12,236 nucleotides of DNA from SIG622 sp045596605 (GCA_045596605.1 JAZOCR010000075.1:1-12236), one strand, 5' to 3'; counted from the first letter of the stretch, positions 1-6,077 are shown. Notes: generated by a model not told the origin, from the letters alone. Program-made: numbers and translations.

Positions 1-1014
1 GAATAAGCCCTCCTTCATTTCTATTATCGGGATTTTGGTTTCTACCTGGGAGCCTGCCACCTCGTGATATAGCTTCATCTCGCCGCCGACAGAGCCGTTC
101 CAACACTCGGTAGAGGGAATTCTAAGGCTTCCCTTAGTACCCATTATTATGGTGTCACCGGGGGTATCAAGGTTCATAGCCCATGCTATTCTGAAGTCAA
201 GGATAATTCCACCTTCAAGACGAACGAATGCAGCAGCAAAGTCTTCAACACCGAAAATGTCGGCATATTCTGCGGGCTTACCCTTGGATGTGAAGAATTC
301 GGGGTTCTTTCCGTGATAGTCGGAAACATAACCTGTAACTGTAAGAGGCTTGGGATAGCCGATTGCGTTAAGAACCATATCGAGTGAGTAACATCCGATG
401 TCACCCATAGCACCGATAACGCCCTTGTCCTTTTCGATAAATGTTGTACCGAAGGGTGTAGGAATACCTGATCTTCTTCCGCCGCCTGTCTGAATGTAGT
501 AAATCTTACCAAGCACACCGGACTGAACGATTTCCTTAACCATCTTCATATTGTCGTCAAATCTGGGCTGGAAGCCGATTGAAAGAATCTTTCCGCTTGC
601 CTTTTCAGCCTTGCGGATTGCAACTGCTTCTTCAGTGGTTACGCACATAGGCTTTTCAAGAAGATCGTTTACACCGTGTTCGAGAGCGTAAATGGAACAT
701 TCTGCGTGAGTTTTGTTGTATGTGCAGACAATAACCGCATCAACACCGCCTGCGTCAATAAGCTCCTTGTGATCTCTGTAACACTTTACGCCTTCAAGAT
801 TAAATTCCTTGAGGAAGGCTTCTGCCTTGCCTTCAATAAGGTCAGCAGCTGAAACGATTTCAGCATCAGGCATTTTGAGAAGCTCTCTTACGTGATGGTG
901 AGCAATCCAACCTGTACCGATAATACCAACTCTTACTTTCTTGGAAGCGTCGATTTCCTTTGTGTCGTGATTTACCTTGTATGCGTCAAGGCTATTCTTT
1001 ACTGATTCTGCCAT
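1..1014 (-). CDS. Gfo/Idh/MocA-family NAD(P)-dependent oxidoreductase, 3' end missing
   Basis: 338 codons are visible and the reading frame is still open at the window edge; the family is usually 330-390 residues, so only a short C-terminal piece is missing. After about 25 polar residues a Rossmann fold begins with GTGWIA (33-38), the dinucleotide-binding glycine motif. The family EKP motif is at 120-122; its lysine is the usual catalytic or cofactor-contacting residue. The second-domain motif DIGCYSLD (205-212) has Tyr where many members have His. These enzymes oxidise or reduce sugars, sugar acids or inositols in the cytoplasm; the substrate cannot be read from sequence. The ATG at 1012-1014 has a GGGAGGA ribosome binding site about 7 nt upstream (1022-1028 on the plus strand). 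The gene is divergent from an AraC-type regulator, which suggests inducible carbohydrate use. Family call is firm, substrate unknown. Confidence 0.93.
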   Translation of the reverse strand, partial: MAESVKNSLDAYKVNHDTKEIDASKKVRVGIIGTGWIAHHHVRELLKMPDAEIVSAADLIEGKAEAFLKEFNLEGVKCYRDHKELIDAGGVDAVIVCTYNKTHAECSIYALEHGVNDLLEKPMCVTTEEAVAIRKAEKASGKILSIGFQPRFDDNMKMVKEIVQSGVLGKIYYIQTGGGRRSGIPTPFGTTFIEKDKGVIGAMGDIGCYSLDMVLNAIGYPKPLTVTGYVSDYHGKNPEFFTSKGKPAEYADIFGVEDFAAAFVRLEGGIILDFRIAWAMNLDTPGDTIIMGTKGSLRIPSTECWNGSVGGEMKLYHEVAGSQVETKIPIIEMKEGLF

Positions 1015-1150
1015 AATAAATTCCTCCCTTTTAAAAAAGACTTGATTTTTTTTGCACTTTGTGCTATATTCATTATAGCAATAATATTGACTGTTTTCTA
1101 TAAAAATTTTGACTATTGTTTGCACTATATTGACAAAAACGGAGGTTAGT
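1015..1150. promoter_or_regulatory. Divergent control region between the oxidoreductase and the araC-type gene
   Basis: This 136-bp gap must hold promoters for both genes. On the minus strand an extended -10 TGCTATAAT lies at 1072-1080 (TATAAT at 1072-1077), with only a weak -35 (TAGAAA, 1095-1100), as expected of an activator-dependent promoter. On the plus strand TTGCAC (1052-1057), 16 bp, TATAGC (1074-1079) is a possible weak promoter. TTGAC occurs three times in direct orientation at 1087-1091, 1109-1113 and 1130-1134, spaced 22 and 21 bp, about two helical turns. TTTGCACT occurs at 1051-1058 and 1119-1126. A perfect 7-bp inverted repeat TGCTATA/TATAGCA with a 5-bp centre spans 1062-1080. 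AraC-family proteins usually bind directly repeated sites near the -35; assigning these repeats to the neighbouring regulator is inference. Confidence 0.6.
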
Positions 1151-2023
1151 ATGTTTAATGAACAAATACGCTTTTCTCTGAAAAGGCTTCCGATACGCAT
1201 CTCGCCAAGGCTTGTGGAGCATCATGCCGATGAGCGTTTTCCGATACATCATCACGATGAATTTGAATTTCTGCTTATGGTTAGAGGAGAAATGTTGTGT
1301 GAAATCGACGACACAAAATACATACTCAAAAAGGGCGATGTTATCTTTGTAAACGGGCGAGTACCTCATATGACACAGACTCTTGAGGAGGGAACCATAT
1401 ATCTTCTTCTGAATATTGGTATGCCGTCATCGGGAAAAGGCCCTCTGCGTTATATATTGAAATTTCTGAAAAACTCAAATTCCCCCTGCTACCACTTTAA
1501 AAATGGGACAAGCGAAAACCGGGACATATATCAATATATAATGAAAATGTACGACGAGAACCGAGAAAAGAAGAACGGTTATGAGTTTTATATGGAAGCA
1601 TATATGCATATGATACTTGCGCTTCTTCACAGAATGGACATCCTCTGTGATGAAAGTCATATAGGCGACCATAAGGCGATAGAAAAGATTATGCCTGTCC
1701 TGGAGTTTGTTGATAAAAACTTTGCAGAGCAGATAACTCTTGACACTATAAGTGAGATGCTTAATTTCAATAAGTCATATCTTTGTCGGCTTTTCAAAAG
1801 TGCTACAAACAGTACCTTTACTGAATATCTTAATTTTGTGCGTATCTGTAAGTCTGAAAAGTTGTTAAAACAAGGTGAAAATATTTCAGAAGTTGCCTAT
1901 GCAGTTGGATTTTCTTCTCTGTCATACTTTAACCGGACCTTCAAGAAGTATAAAAGGTGCTCGCCGTCAATGTATAAAAAGCTCATATCAAAGCGGGGAA
2001 GCTACGAATATACTAACGCTTGA
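1151..2023 (+). CDS. AraC-family transcriptional regulator with N-terminal cupin sensor domain
   Basis: 290 residues, the usual size for a two-domain AraC/XylS regulator. Residues 20-90 form a cupin-like sensor barrel, with the His-rich strand FPIHHHDEFEF (30-40) and the turn KKGDVIFVNGRVPH (60-73). The C-terminal DNA-binding domain covers about 185-280, with a first helix-turn-helix at about 195-215 (ITLDTISEMLNFNKSYLCR) and a second at about 243-266 (ISEVAYAVGFSSLSYFNRTF), the AraC signature. The frame is open back to a TTG at 1109, but ATG 1151 has GGAGG at 1141-1145 and gives the expected N-terminus. The gene is divergent from a Gfo/Idh/MocA oxidoreductase, so it most likely senses a sugar-like ligand and activates that gene or operon; this role is inferred from context. 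No convincing terminator with a plus-strand U-tract follows it. Confidence 0.93.
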   Translation: MFNEQIRFSLKRLPIRISPRLVEHHADERFPIHHHDEFEFLLMVRGEMLCEIDDTKYILKKGDVIFVNGRVPHMTQTLEEGTIYLLLNIGMPSSGKGPLRYILKFLKNSNSPCYHFKNGTSENRDIYQYIMKMYDENREKKNGYEFYMEAYMHMILALLHRMDILCDESHIGDHKAIEKIMPVLEFVDKNFAEQITLDTISEMLNFNKSYLCRLFKSATNSTFTEYLNFVRICKSEKLLKQGENISEVAYAVGFSSLSYFNRTFKKYKRCSPSMYKKLISKRGSYEYTNA

Positions 2024-2052
2024 CGGACAACACGGAATCTTTCAATGAACAC

Positions 2053-2084
2053 AAAAATGGCGGTGTATCAGATGATACATCGCC
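2053..2084 (-). terminator. Hairpin in the convergent gap; probable terminator of the DUF5662-like gene
   Basis: A 12-bp inverted repeat, GGCGGTGTATCA (2059-2070) and TGATACATCGCC (2073-2084), has one non-Watson-Crick position. Read on the minus strand the stem is followed by ATTTTTG (2052-2058), a short U-tract about 25 nt past the stop of the minus-strand gene. Read on the plus strand no U-tract follows, although the odd position becomes a G-U wobble there. It may also partly stop araC transcription. Confidence 0.6.
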
Positions 2085-2107
2085 AGCAGTATTTATATAA
2101 AGTAATT

Positions 2108-2644
2108 TTAATAAGTATATCCGCTCTTTACAAGACCTTTTATGTATGTAAAGGTTTCCTTTTCGCCTTTGTTACGAAGCATAATAAGAAAGCTTTCAAG
2201 AAGGTCTGAGGTTTCGGGGTGAATAATTCTGTTTGGCTTTCCACGCAGGAAATAGTCAATGGGGTGACTGTCCGTGTATTTGTCCCCCTGATATATTTTA
2301 CTTGCCGCAACTCTGTCGCAGAACATTTCCACAACAAAAATAAACGGCATTTTTACCGGCATAACCTTGCGCTCTGCCATATTGTAGTCTGTCCAGTATT
2401 CAAAATGGTGCTTGTTTCTGCCCTTGTGGTGAAGCCATGCAGATGAATATCCATTTTCTTCACGTTCAAGCTCATTAGGGCTTCTTGTGCCGACATAATA
2501 TTTTGCGCCGGGTATAAACTCCGTAGGGCTGTATTTTGACAGGTCGTGAAGTAGTCCACGCCATAGTATACCGCATTTTGCGCAGTGATATATTACTTTG
2601 TTTCTGTGTTTTGTGATTGTGACGAAATGTCCAATTGGGTTCAT
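2108..2644 (-). CDS. DUF5662-like HD-type hypothetical protein
   Basis: 178 residues from the chosen start. The His/Asp pattern resembles a metal-binding HD-type helical domain: H13, H20, HD at 33-34 in RGLLHDLSKYSPTEF, HH at 72-73, HHFEYW at 79-84, and D110 in EMFCDRVAAS. The layout HDLSK...HH...HHFE matches what I recall of DUF5662, a family without an assigned reaction; phosphohydrolase activity is only a guess. The frame also has a TTG 36 nt upstream (2680), but that codon lies at the predicted transcription start of the promoter at 2689-2718. ATG 2644 has AAAGGAG (2656-2662) 11 nt upstream, so the shorter form is preferred. It appears monocistronic. Family moderately sure, function unknown. 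Confidence 0.8.
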   Translation of the reverse strand: MNPIGHFVTITKHRNKVIYHCAKCGILWRGLLHDLSKYSPTEFIPGAKYYVGTRSPNELEREENGYSSAWLHHKGRNKHHFEYWTDYNMAERKVMPVKMPFIFVVEMFCDRVAASKIYQGDKYTDSHPIDYFLRGKPNRIIHPETSDLLESFLIMLRNKGEKETFTYIKGLVKSGYTY

Positions 2645-2688
2645 ATACCGGACGACTCCTTTCGCAAATGTGATTTTCAACTCTTTTT

Positions 2689-2718
2689 ATTATAGCATAC
2701 ACTTGTATTTCTTGTCAA
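2689..2718 (-). promoter_or_regulatory. Sigma-A promoter of the DUF5662-like gene
   Basis: On the minus strand TTGACA (2713-2718), an 18-bp spacer and an extended TGC-TATAAT (-10 at 2689-2694) form a near-consensus housekeeping promoter. Transcription should start near 2682, giving a leader of about 38 nt to ATG 2644. Confidence 0.8.
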
Positions 2719-2772
2719 GAAGAACAAAATCCCAAATGAGCTCTGTATAAAAATCTTATATATGGATAAAGA

Positions 2773-2796
2773 TATAATATATTTATAAATAAGGAG
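2773..2796 (+). promoter_or_regulatory. -10 box and ribosome binding site of the ferritin-like gene
   Basis: A perfect TATAAT lies at 2773-2778, with no good -35 at 16-18 bp upstream. AAGGAG at 2791-2796 precedes ATG 2804 by 7 nt. The lack of a -35 could mean activation or another sigma factor; the sequence does not decide. Confidence 0.5.
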
Positions 2797-2803
2797 AATA
2801 ACT

Positions 2804-3235
2804 ATGAGAACAACCGAAATAGAGCTTCTTGAGCATATGGTAAAAAGCACGGAAATGGGAATGGACGGCATAAAAAACGTTCTTAAAAAAGCAAGTGAGA
2901 AGAAGCTTCGTGACGAGCTTCAGGACGAGTATTCCGAATACGAGGCAATTCACCGTGACGCAAGTGCACTACTTGCAGAGCGAGGCGAAGCGCCTGCCGG
3001 GATAAGTGCTTTTGCCAAAGTATCTTCCGAGATGATGACGGAAATAGAAACCGCTTTTGACCAATCCAGCTCAAAGCTTGCAGATATGATGATAAAGGGT
3101 ACTACTATGGGAGTAACAAAAAGCCTTAAGCTTATGAACAGCTATGACGGAGATGATGAGCGTGTAAAGGCTCTTTGTGAAAGACTTAAAAAGCTTGAAG
3201 AAAACAGAATTAATAACTTAAAGTCATATCTTTAA
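2804..3235 (+). CDS. Small all-helical, ferritin-like hypothetical protein
   Basis: 143 residues, highly charged, no signal peptide or membrane segment, so cytoplasmic. The pattern suggests a four-helix bundle: helix 1 about 4-29, helix 2 about 32-60, helix 3 about 70-100 (Met-rich, EMMTEIETAFDQSSSKLADM), helix 4 about 115-143. Helix 2 holds EAIH (ExxH within YEAIHRDA), the spacing used by metal ligands in ferritin-like proteins, and the N-terminal part resembles DUF2383-type domains, but the full paired ExxH set is not visible. The start has a good AAGGAG site. It has its own -10 box and stands alone between the DUF5662-like gene and the small Cys-rich peptide gene. A role in metal handling or stress is a guess; it could equally be a structural helical-bundle protein. 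Confidence 0.75.
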   Translation: MRTTEIELLEHMVKSTEMGMDGIKNVLKKASEKKLRDELQDEYSEYEAIHRDASALLAERGEAPAGISAFAKVSSEMMTEIETAFDQSSSKLADMMIKGTTMGVTKSLKLMNSYDGDDERVKALCERLKKLEENRINNLKSYL

Positions 3236-3261
3236 ATGATAGGTTTTTAAGCAAGAATTTC

Positions 3262-3295
3262 AAAAATGCCCCCGCTGCTTTTTTTCAGTGGGGGC
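3262..3295 (-). terminator. GC-rich intrinsic terminator of the small Cys-rich peptide gene
   Basis: A 10-bp stem, GCCCCCGCTG (3268-3277) with CAGTGGGGGC (3286-3295), encloses an 8-nt loop. On the minus strand it is followed by ATTTTTG (3261-3267), a U-tract. No U-tract follows on the plus strand (AAGTTGCC), so it serves the minus-strand transcript first; it may also slow read-through from the ferritin-like gene. One pair is G-U in plus-strand RNA and A-C in minus-strand RNA. Confidence 0.7.
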
Positions 3296-3394
3296 AAGTT
3301 GCCGTTACACTCAAAGAGCCTTAAAGACACGCCTTTACAGCTATGTGGTGCAACCCAGGAGGTGTGTGATATGCAAGGTTATGATGTTTTTCAG
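3296..3394 (-). other. 3' untranslated stretch with a CCTCCT motif, no gene seen
   Basis: These 99 bases lie between the stop of the Cys-rich peptide gene and its terminator. I see no reading frame with a start and ribosome binding site on the minus strand. The minus-strand RNA contains ACACACCTCCTGG; its CCUCCU (3358-3363 on the plus strand reads AGGAGG) could pair six bases with the AGGAGG of the same mRNA's ribosome binding site. Confidence 0.4.
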
Positions 3395-3499
3395 TTAGTT
3401 ACAACCGTTGTTGCAGAAGCAGCAAAGGAAAATAAGAGCGATAAGGATAATAATCCAAGTGTTTTCGCCGTTTACAGCGTTACAAAAGCAGCCACCCAT
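3395..3499 (-). CDS. Cys-rich single-pass membrane microprotein, 34 residues
   Basis: The peptide begins MGGCFCNAVNGENTW, continues with a hydrophobic run IIILIALIFL (16-25), and ends CCFCNNGCN. Seven of 34 residues are Cys: 4, 6, 26, 27, 29, 33 and one fewer or more depending on edge count, flanking one short membrane helix. Tiny Cys/Gly/Asn-rich peptides with a Trp-led hydrophobic helix are common unannotated genes in Clostridia and resemble small spore-associated peptides of the YjcZ type; homology here is by impression only. Support is strong for its size: AAGGAGG (3508-3514) 8 nt before ATG 3497-3499, a promoter at 3569-3596, a hairpin at the predicted mRNA 5' end, and a terminator downstream. 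Function unknown; membrane or spore-envelope association is inference. Confidence 0.72.
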   Translation of the reverse strand: MGGCFCNAVNGENTWIIILIALIFLCCFCNNGCN

Positions 3500-3538
3500 T
3501 GTGTGTTCCTCCTTGTAATGTTTGAATGATTTTGCTTT

Positions 3539-3560
3539 GAGCACCGGTCTTTCGGCACTC
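3539..3560 (-). promoter_or_regulatory. 5'-end mRNA hairpin in the leader of the Cys-rich peptide gene
   Basis: In minus-strand RNA GAGUGCCG and CGGUGCUC form an 8-bp stem with two adjacent G-U wobbles around a 6-nt loop AAAGAC. In plus-strand RNA the wobbles become A-C mismatches, so the fold favours minus-strand transcription. It begins within about 3 nt of the start predicted from the promoter at 3569-3596, the arrangement of a 5' mRNA-stabilising hairpin. It lies about 25 nt upstream of the ribosome binding site and does not hide it. Confidence 0.55.
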
Positions 3561-3568
3561 TGCTATAT

Positions 3569-3596
3569 ATTATGAAAGGGGCGTCTTTTGTGTTAA
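3569..3596 (-). promoter_or_regulatory. Probable promoter of the Cys-rich peptide gene
   Basis: On the minus strand TTAACA (3591-3596), a 16-bp spacer and CATAAT (3569-3574) predict a start near 3562. The -10 reads CATAATA, which also fits the loose CATnnTA pattern of a late sporulation sigma factor, but no matching -35 is visible. Confidence 0.5.
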
Positions 3597-3647
3597 GGAG
3601 CACAGTAGAGGGCAATTGTGAATTTTGTAATTTCCATCACAAAAGAA

Positions 3648-3675
3648 AAAACTGCGATGAAAATATCGCAGTTTT
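3648..3675 (-). terminator. Intrinsic terminator after the zinc-ribbon protein gene
   Basis: AAAACTGCGAT (3648-3658) and ATCGCAGTTTT (3665-3675) form a perfect 11-bp stem with a 6-nt loop. On the minus strand it is followed by TTTTTCTTTT, and it lies 36 nt past the stop at 3711. The plus-strand side also has TTTT, so it may work both ways. Confidence 0.85.
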
Positions 3676-3710
3676 AAGAATAATAATGTTTTAAATCTGT
3701 TTTTGATGGA

Positions 3711-4346
3711 TTAGTCCTCGTCGTCAATTGCAAGCTTTCCAAGCTCCATAAAAGTATCAAGAAGCTCGGTGTCGGATGCTGAAAGCTTCAGTCTCCTTCC
3801 ACACTCCTTGCAGATAAGCGTTACGCTGTCGTCACTTACTTCAACTTCAACACCCGGTGCCGTTTTCATGTTTCTGCACCGGCAAAGTATGTTTCCGCCT
3901 TCTGCACATTCTTCAATAAAGCTGAGAATTATTCTCATGTTTTCAAGAAGCGCAGTATCGTAGCCGTCATCATATCCTTCGGCGCTTTGCATCATTGCAC
4001 GAAGCTCTTCTCCGTTCTTTTTTAGCTCCTCTTTTACTTTGCTTTTTTCTCCCATAAAGCAGATGTCAAGTCTTGTAAAGGAGCACTGGAGAACGAATAT
4101 TTCTTTAGAAAACGTTGTCTGCGCACTGAGGGTAAAAGGGTGGGGGTGAGGGCAGGCAACGCAGGGCACGAGAAGACGCACCTTTCCGTCGGTGGAAAGT
4201 GTTATTTCAAGCGCGCTTTTTCCGCAGTTGGGGCACGCCGCACGTATTTTTCCCGAGGACAGTGAAAATACTGATATTTCCGTTTCTATTTCACAGCAGC
4301 ACTCATTGCAGCGTGCCGCTACCGTTATTCTGTTTTCTGTAAACAT
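3711..4346 (-). CDS. Multi-zinc-ribbon hypothetical protein downstream of ogg
   Basis: 211 residues that I do not recognise as a named family. It has 15 Cys, mostly in pairs: C13/C16 with C38/C41 (RCNEC and CPNCG) form a likely N-terminal zinc ribbon; C62/C65 is followed by HPHP (67-70), possibly a second site; C155/C157 with C179/C182 (CKECGRR) form a third site near the C-terminus. A lysine/glutamate-rich helix (about 100-120) separates the halves, and the tail is acidic. No signal or membrane segment, so cytoplasmic. ATG 4346 has AAAGG about 10 nt upstream. It follows the glycosylase gene by 39 nt on the same strand and is followed by a terminator, so the two probably form an operon; a DNA- or RNA-binding role is suggested but not shown. 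Confidence 0.78.
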   Translation of the reverse strand: MFTENRITVAARCNECCCEIETEISVFSLSSGKIRAACPNCGKSALEITLSTDGKVRLLVPCVACPHPHPFTLSAQTTFSKEIFVLQCSFTRLDICFMGEKSKVKEELKKNGEELRAMMQSAEGYDDGYDTALLENMRIILSFIEECAEGGNILCRCRNMKTAPGVEVEVSDDSVTLICKECGRRLKLSASDTELLDTFMELGKLAIDDED

Positions 4347-4385
4347 ATAATAAAGCCTTTCGTATTTAACCGTGATTGATTTGCG

Positions 4386-5255
4386 TTAGTTTATAAAAAC
4401 ATTGTTTTTGCATCTTTCATAGTAGAACAGATACTGCTGTGCAAGTCCTGCATATTTTCCGAAATATTCCGCTCCAACCTTTCCCTCATAATATTTGTCA
4501 AGTATACGCTTTACCCACACATCCACAGGAAATGCATCATACTTTTGGTAGGCAAAAAGCAGTACGCAGGATGCAACCTTAAGTCCAACCCCTTTTATAT
4601 TCTGAAGATACCTTGCTCCTTCGTCGTATGTCATAAGGCATGGGAGCATAAGGTCAAATTCACCGCTTGCGACTTTAGAAGCTGCATCGTATATGTACTT
4701 TGCACGAAATCCCGTACGAAGCTCAGCCATGCCTTTTTCACCGGCTCTTGCGACAGCTTCGGCAGTCGGGAACGAGTAGTGCACGTTTCCGTCATTATCT
4801 GTGAAAACCGGCTCTCCGTAGGTTTTACAAAGATTTGAAATTATACCTTTAATTCTGGGGATATTGTTATTCTGACTTATAATAAATGAGCAAAGGGCCT
4901 CCCACTTGTCCTGATGGAGTATTCTGATGCCCTTGGAAAACTCTGTGGCTTGCAAAATCACATCATCAAAAGCAAGCTCTTTACCTGCAAGAGCATAATC
5001 AAAGTCCATATCAAAATAATCACGGAAAATTTCATTATAATCATTTTCGGTGCAGTAATTCAGTATTACGTCACTTTGGATTTTTGATATTTCAATATAT
5101 TTGTTCTTTGCAACGCCGAAATAGGTTCCGTCTGCCTTTCTGTCAAAGCGGAAGCACTGACCGCAGTCAAAAACCTTTTCAGGCTCAAAGTTATCTGCAT
5201 TTTTAATTATAGTCCTGTTTTTTTCAAAAACAATTTTGTTTTTTGTTTTTACCAT
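4386..5255 (-). CDS. ogg: OGG1-type 8-oxoguanine DNA glycosylase/AP lyase
   Basis: 289 residues. It removes oxidised guanine from DNA and can nick the abasic site, in base-excision repair. An N-terminal OGG domain (about 13-110) includes FDCGQCFRF (29-37), matching the GQ-FRW element. The HhH-GPD domain follows: SFIISQNNNIPRI (123-135), then the hairpin-helix NIKGVGLKVASC (219-230) with catalytic Lys226, and FPVDVWV (242-248) with catalytic Asp245. Spacing and context match the human enzyme's Lys249 and Asp268. Length is normal for bacterial OGG1-like proteins. The C-terminus lacks the Cys-rich iron-sulfur loop of MutY or Nth; Cys282 stands alone. ATG 5255 has a modest AAAGG site 7-8 nt upstream. 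It is divergent from the DUF6062-like gene and leads a two-gene unit with the zinc-ribbon protein. Confidence 0.92.
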   Translation of the reverse strand: MVKTKNKIVFEKNRTIIKNADNFEPEKVFDCGQCFRFDRKADGTYFGVAKNKYIEISKIQSDVILNYCTENDYNEIFRDYFDMDFDYALAGKELAFDDVILQATEFSKGIRILHQDKWEALCSFIISQNNNIPRIKGIISNLCKTYGEPVFTDNDGNVHYSFPTAEAVARAGEKGMAELRTGFRAKYIYDAASKVASGEFDLMLPCLMTYDEGARYLQNIKGVGLKVASCVLLFAYQKYDAFPVDVWVKRILDKYYEGKVGAEYFGKYAGLAQQYLFYYERCKNNVFIN

Positions 5256-5290
5256 AGCTTTGCCTTTTTTAGTTTGTTTATATTATGTAC

Positions 5291-5348
5291 TTGAACTTTT
5301 CTGAATTTATGGTATAATAATAAAAAATATCCTTAAGTAAGAGGAGCA
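5291..5348 (+). promoter_or_regulatory. Sigma-A promoter and ribosome binding site of the DUF6062-like gene
   Basis: TTGAAC (5291-5296), a 16-bp spacer and TATAAT (5313-5318) predict a start near 5325. GAGGAG at 5341-5346 lies 9 nt before ATG 5356. The opposing ogg promoter must lie in the same 100 bp, but I cannot place it with confidence. Confidence 0.75.
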
Positions 5349-5355
5349 TACCGTT

Positions 5356-6057
5356 ATGGACGAAAAAATTTATACTATACCTGTCAACATGGCATTTGAA
5401 AAAAAGGACGGCTGTCCTTTCTGCACTCTAATGAGGGAACTTGAAAACGCTGAGCTTGACCTTATCCTCGGTGCTTCAATGATGGAGCCTGATATAAGAA
5501 TAGAAACAAATAAGCTTGGTTTCTGCTCACGCCACTTTGCAAAAATGTTTACTATGAAAAACAGGCTGGGGATGGGGCTTATGCTGGAAAGCCACCTTGA
5601 CCATATAAGCGGCAAGGTGACGGGAAAACCGTCAATTCTCAGCCGTGACTCAGGCTCAAAAGCCGCAGACTACATAGATAAGCTGTCGGACAGCTGTTAC
5701 GTTTGTGAAAGAATTGAGGGTAAAATTTCAAAGATGTTCGTTACCGCAGCGTATCTCTGGGAACACGAGAAGCAGTTCAGACAGTATCTTCGTGAGCAGC
5801 CTTTTATCTGCCTTGAGCATTACAGAATTTTTCTTCGAGTAGCACAAAAGCATCTGCCAAAGAAGCTTTACCCTGATTTTCTCTCGGATATAAGCGAGCT
5901 TCAGACAAAATATCTTGATAAGCTTTGCGCAGACGTTTCCTGGTTCTGCAAGAAGTTTGATTACAGATACGATGATGAACCCTGGGGAGATTCGAAGGAT
6001 GCCGTTGAGCGTACCATTACGTTCCTTTGCAGTGACTCCTGGAAGGATATAAAGTAA
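5356..6057 (+). CDS. DUF6062-like protein with duplicated CxxC/CxxH module
   Basis: 233 residues, no signal peptide or membrane helix. The Cys/His pattern is duplicated: C20-x2-C23 (CPFC) then C57-x2-H60 (CSRH), and C114-x2-C117 (CYVC) then C152-x2-H155 (CLEH). The gaps between pairs are 33 and 34 residues, so the protein likely holds two tandem zinc modules of one origin. The tail DEPWGDSKDAVERTITFL (207-224) is the conserved C-terminal block I associate with DUF6062, a clostridial family without known function. It is monocistronic, with its own promoter and a clean terminator. The divergent partner is ogg, and the gene next to ogg is another Cys-rich protein; a link to nucleic acid maintenance or redox sensing is speculation. 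Confidence 0.85.
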   Translation: MDEKIYTIPVNMAFEKKDGCPFCTLMRELENAELDLILGASMMEPDIRIETNKLGFCSRHFAKMFTMKNRLGMGLMLESHLDHISGKVTGKPSILSRDSGSKAADYIDKLSDSCYVCERIEGKISKMFVTAAYLWEHEKQFRQYLREQPFICLEHYRIFLRVAQKHLPKKLYPDFLSDISELQTKYLDKLCADVSWFCKKFDYRYDDEPWGDSKDAVERTITFLCSDSWKDIK

Positions 6058-6077
6058 CTGATGAATACTTATTTTAG

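Noticed and set aside
186..518. Minus-strand 110-residue frame inside the oxidoreductase gene
   Set aside because: It overlaps the Gfo/Idh/MocA frame in another phase and its translation shows no family pattern.
1109..1150. TTG-initiated N-terminal extension of the AraC-type regulator
   Set aside because: No ribosome binding site precedes it, and ATG 1151 has GGAGG at the right distance and gives the normal family N-terminus.
2059..2084. Hairpin as terminator of the AraC-type gene
   Set aside because: No U-tract follows on the plus strand; the minus-strand assignment is better, though two-way function cannot be excluded.
2645..2680. TTG-initiated extension of the DUF5662-like protein
   Set aside because: The TTG lies at the predicted transcription start, so it could not be translated with a leader; ATG 2644 has AAAGGAG.
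3371..3529. Plus-strand 52-codon frame with AGGAGG before its ATG
   Set aside because: It is antisense to the Cys-rich peptide gene. The leader hairpin, the U-tracted terminator and the peptide composition all favour the minus strand, and the plus-strand translation has no coherent pattern.
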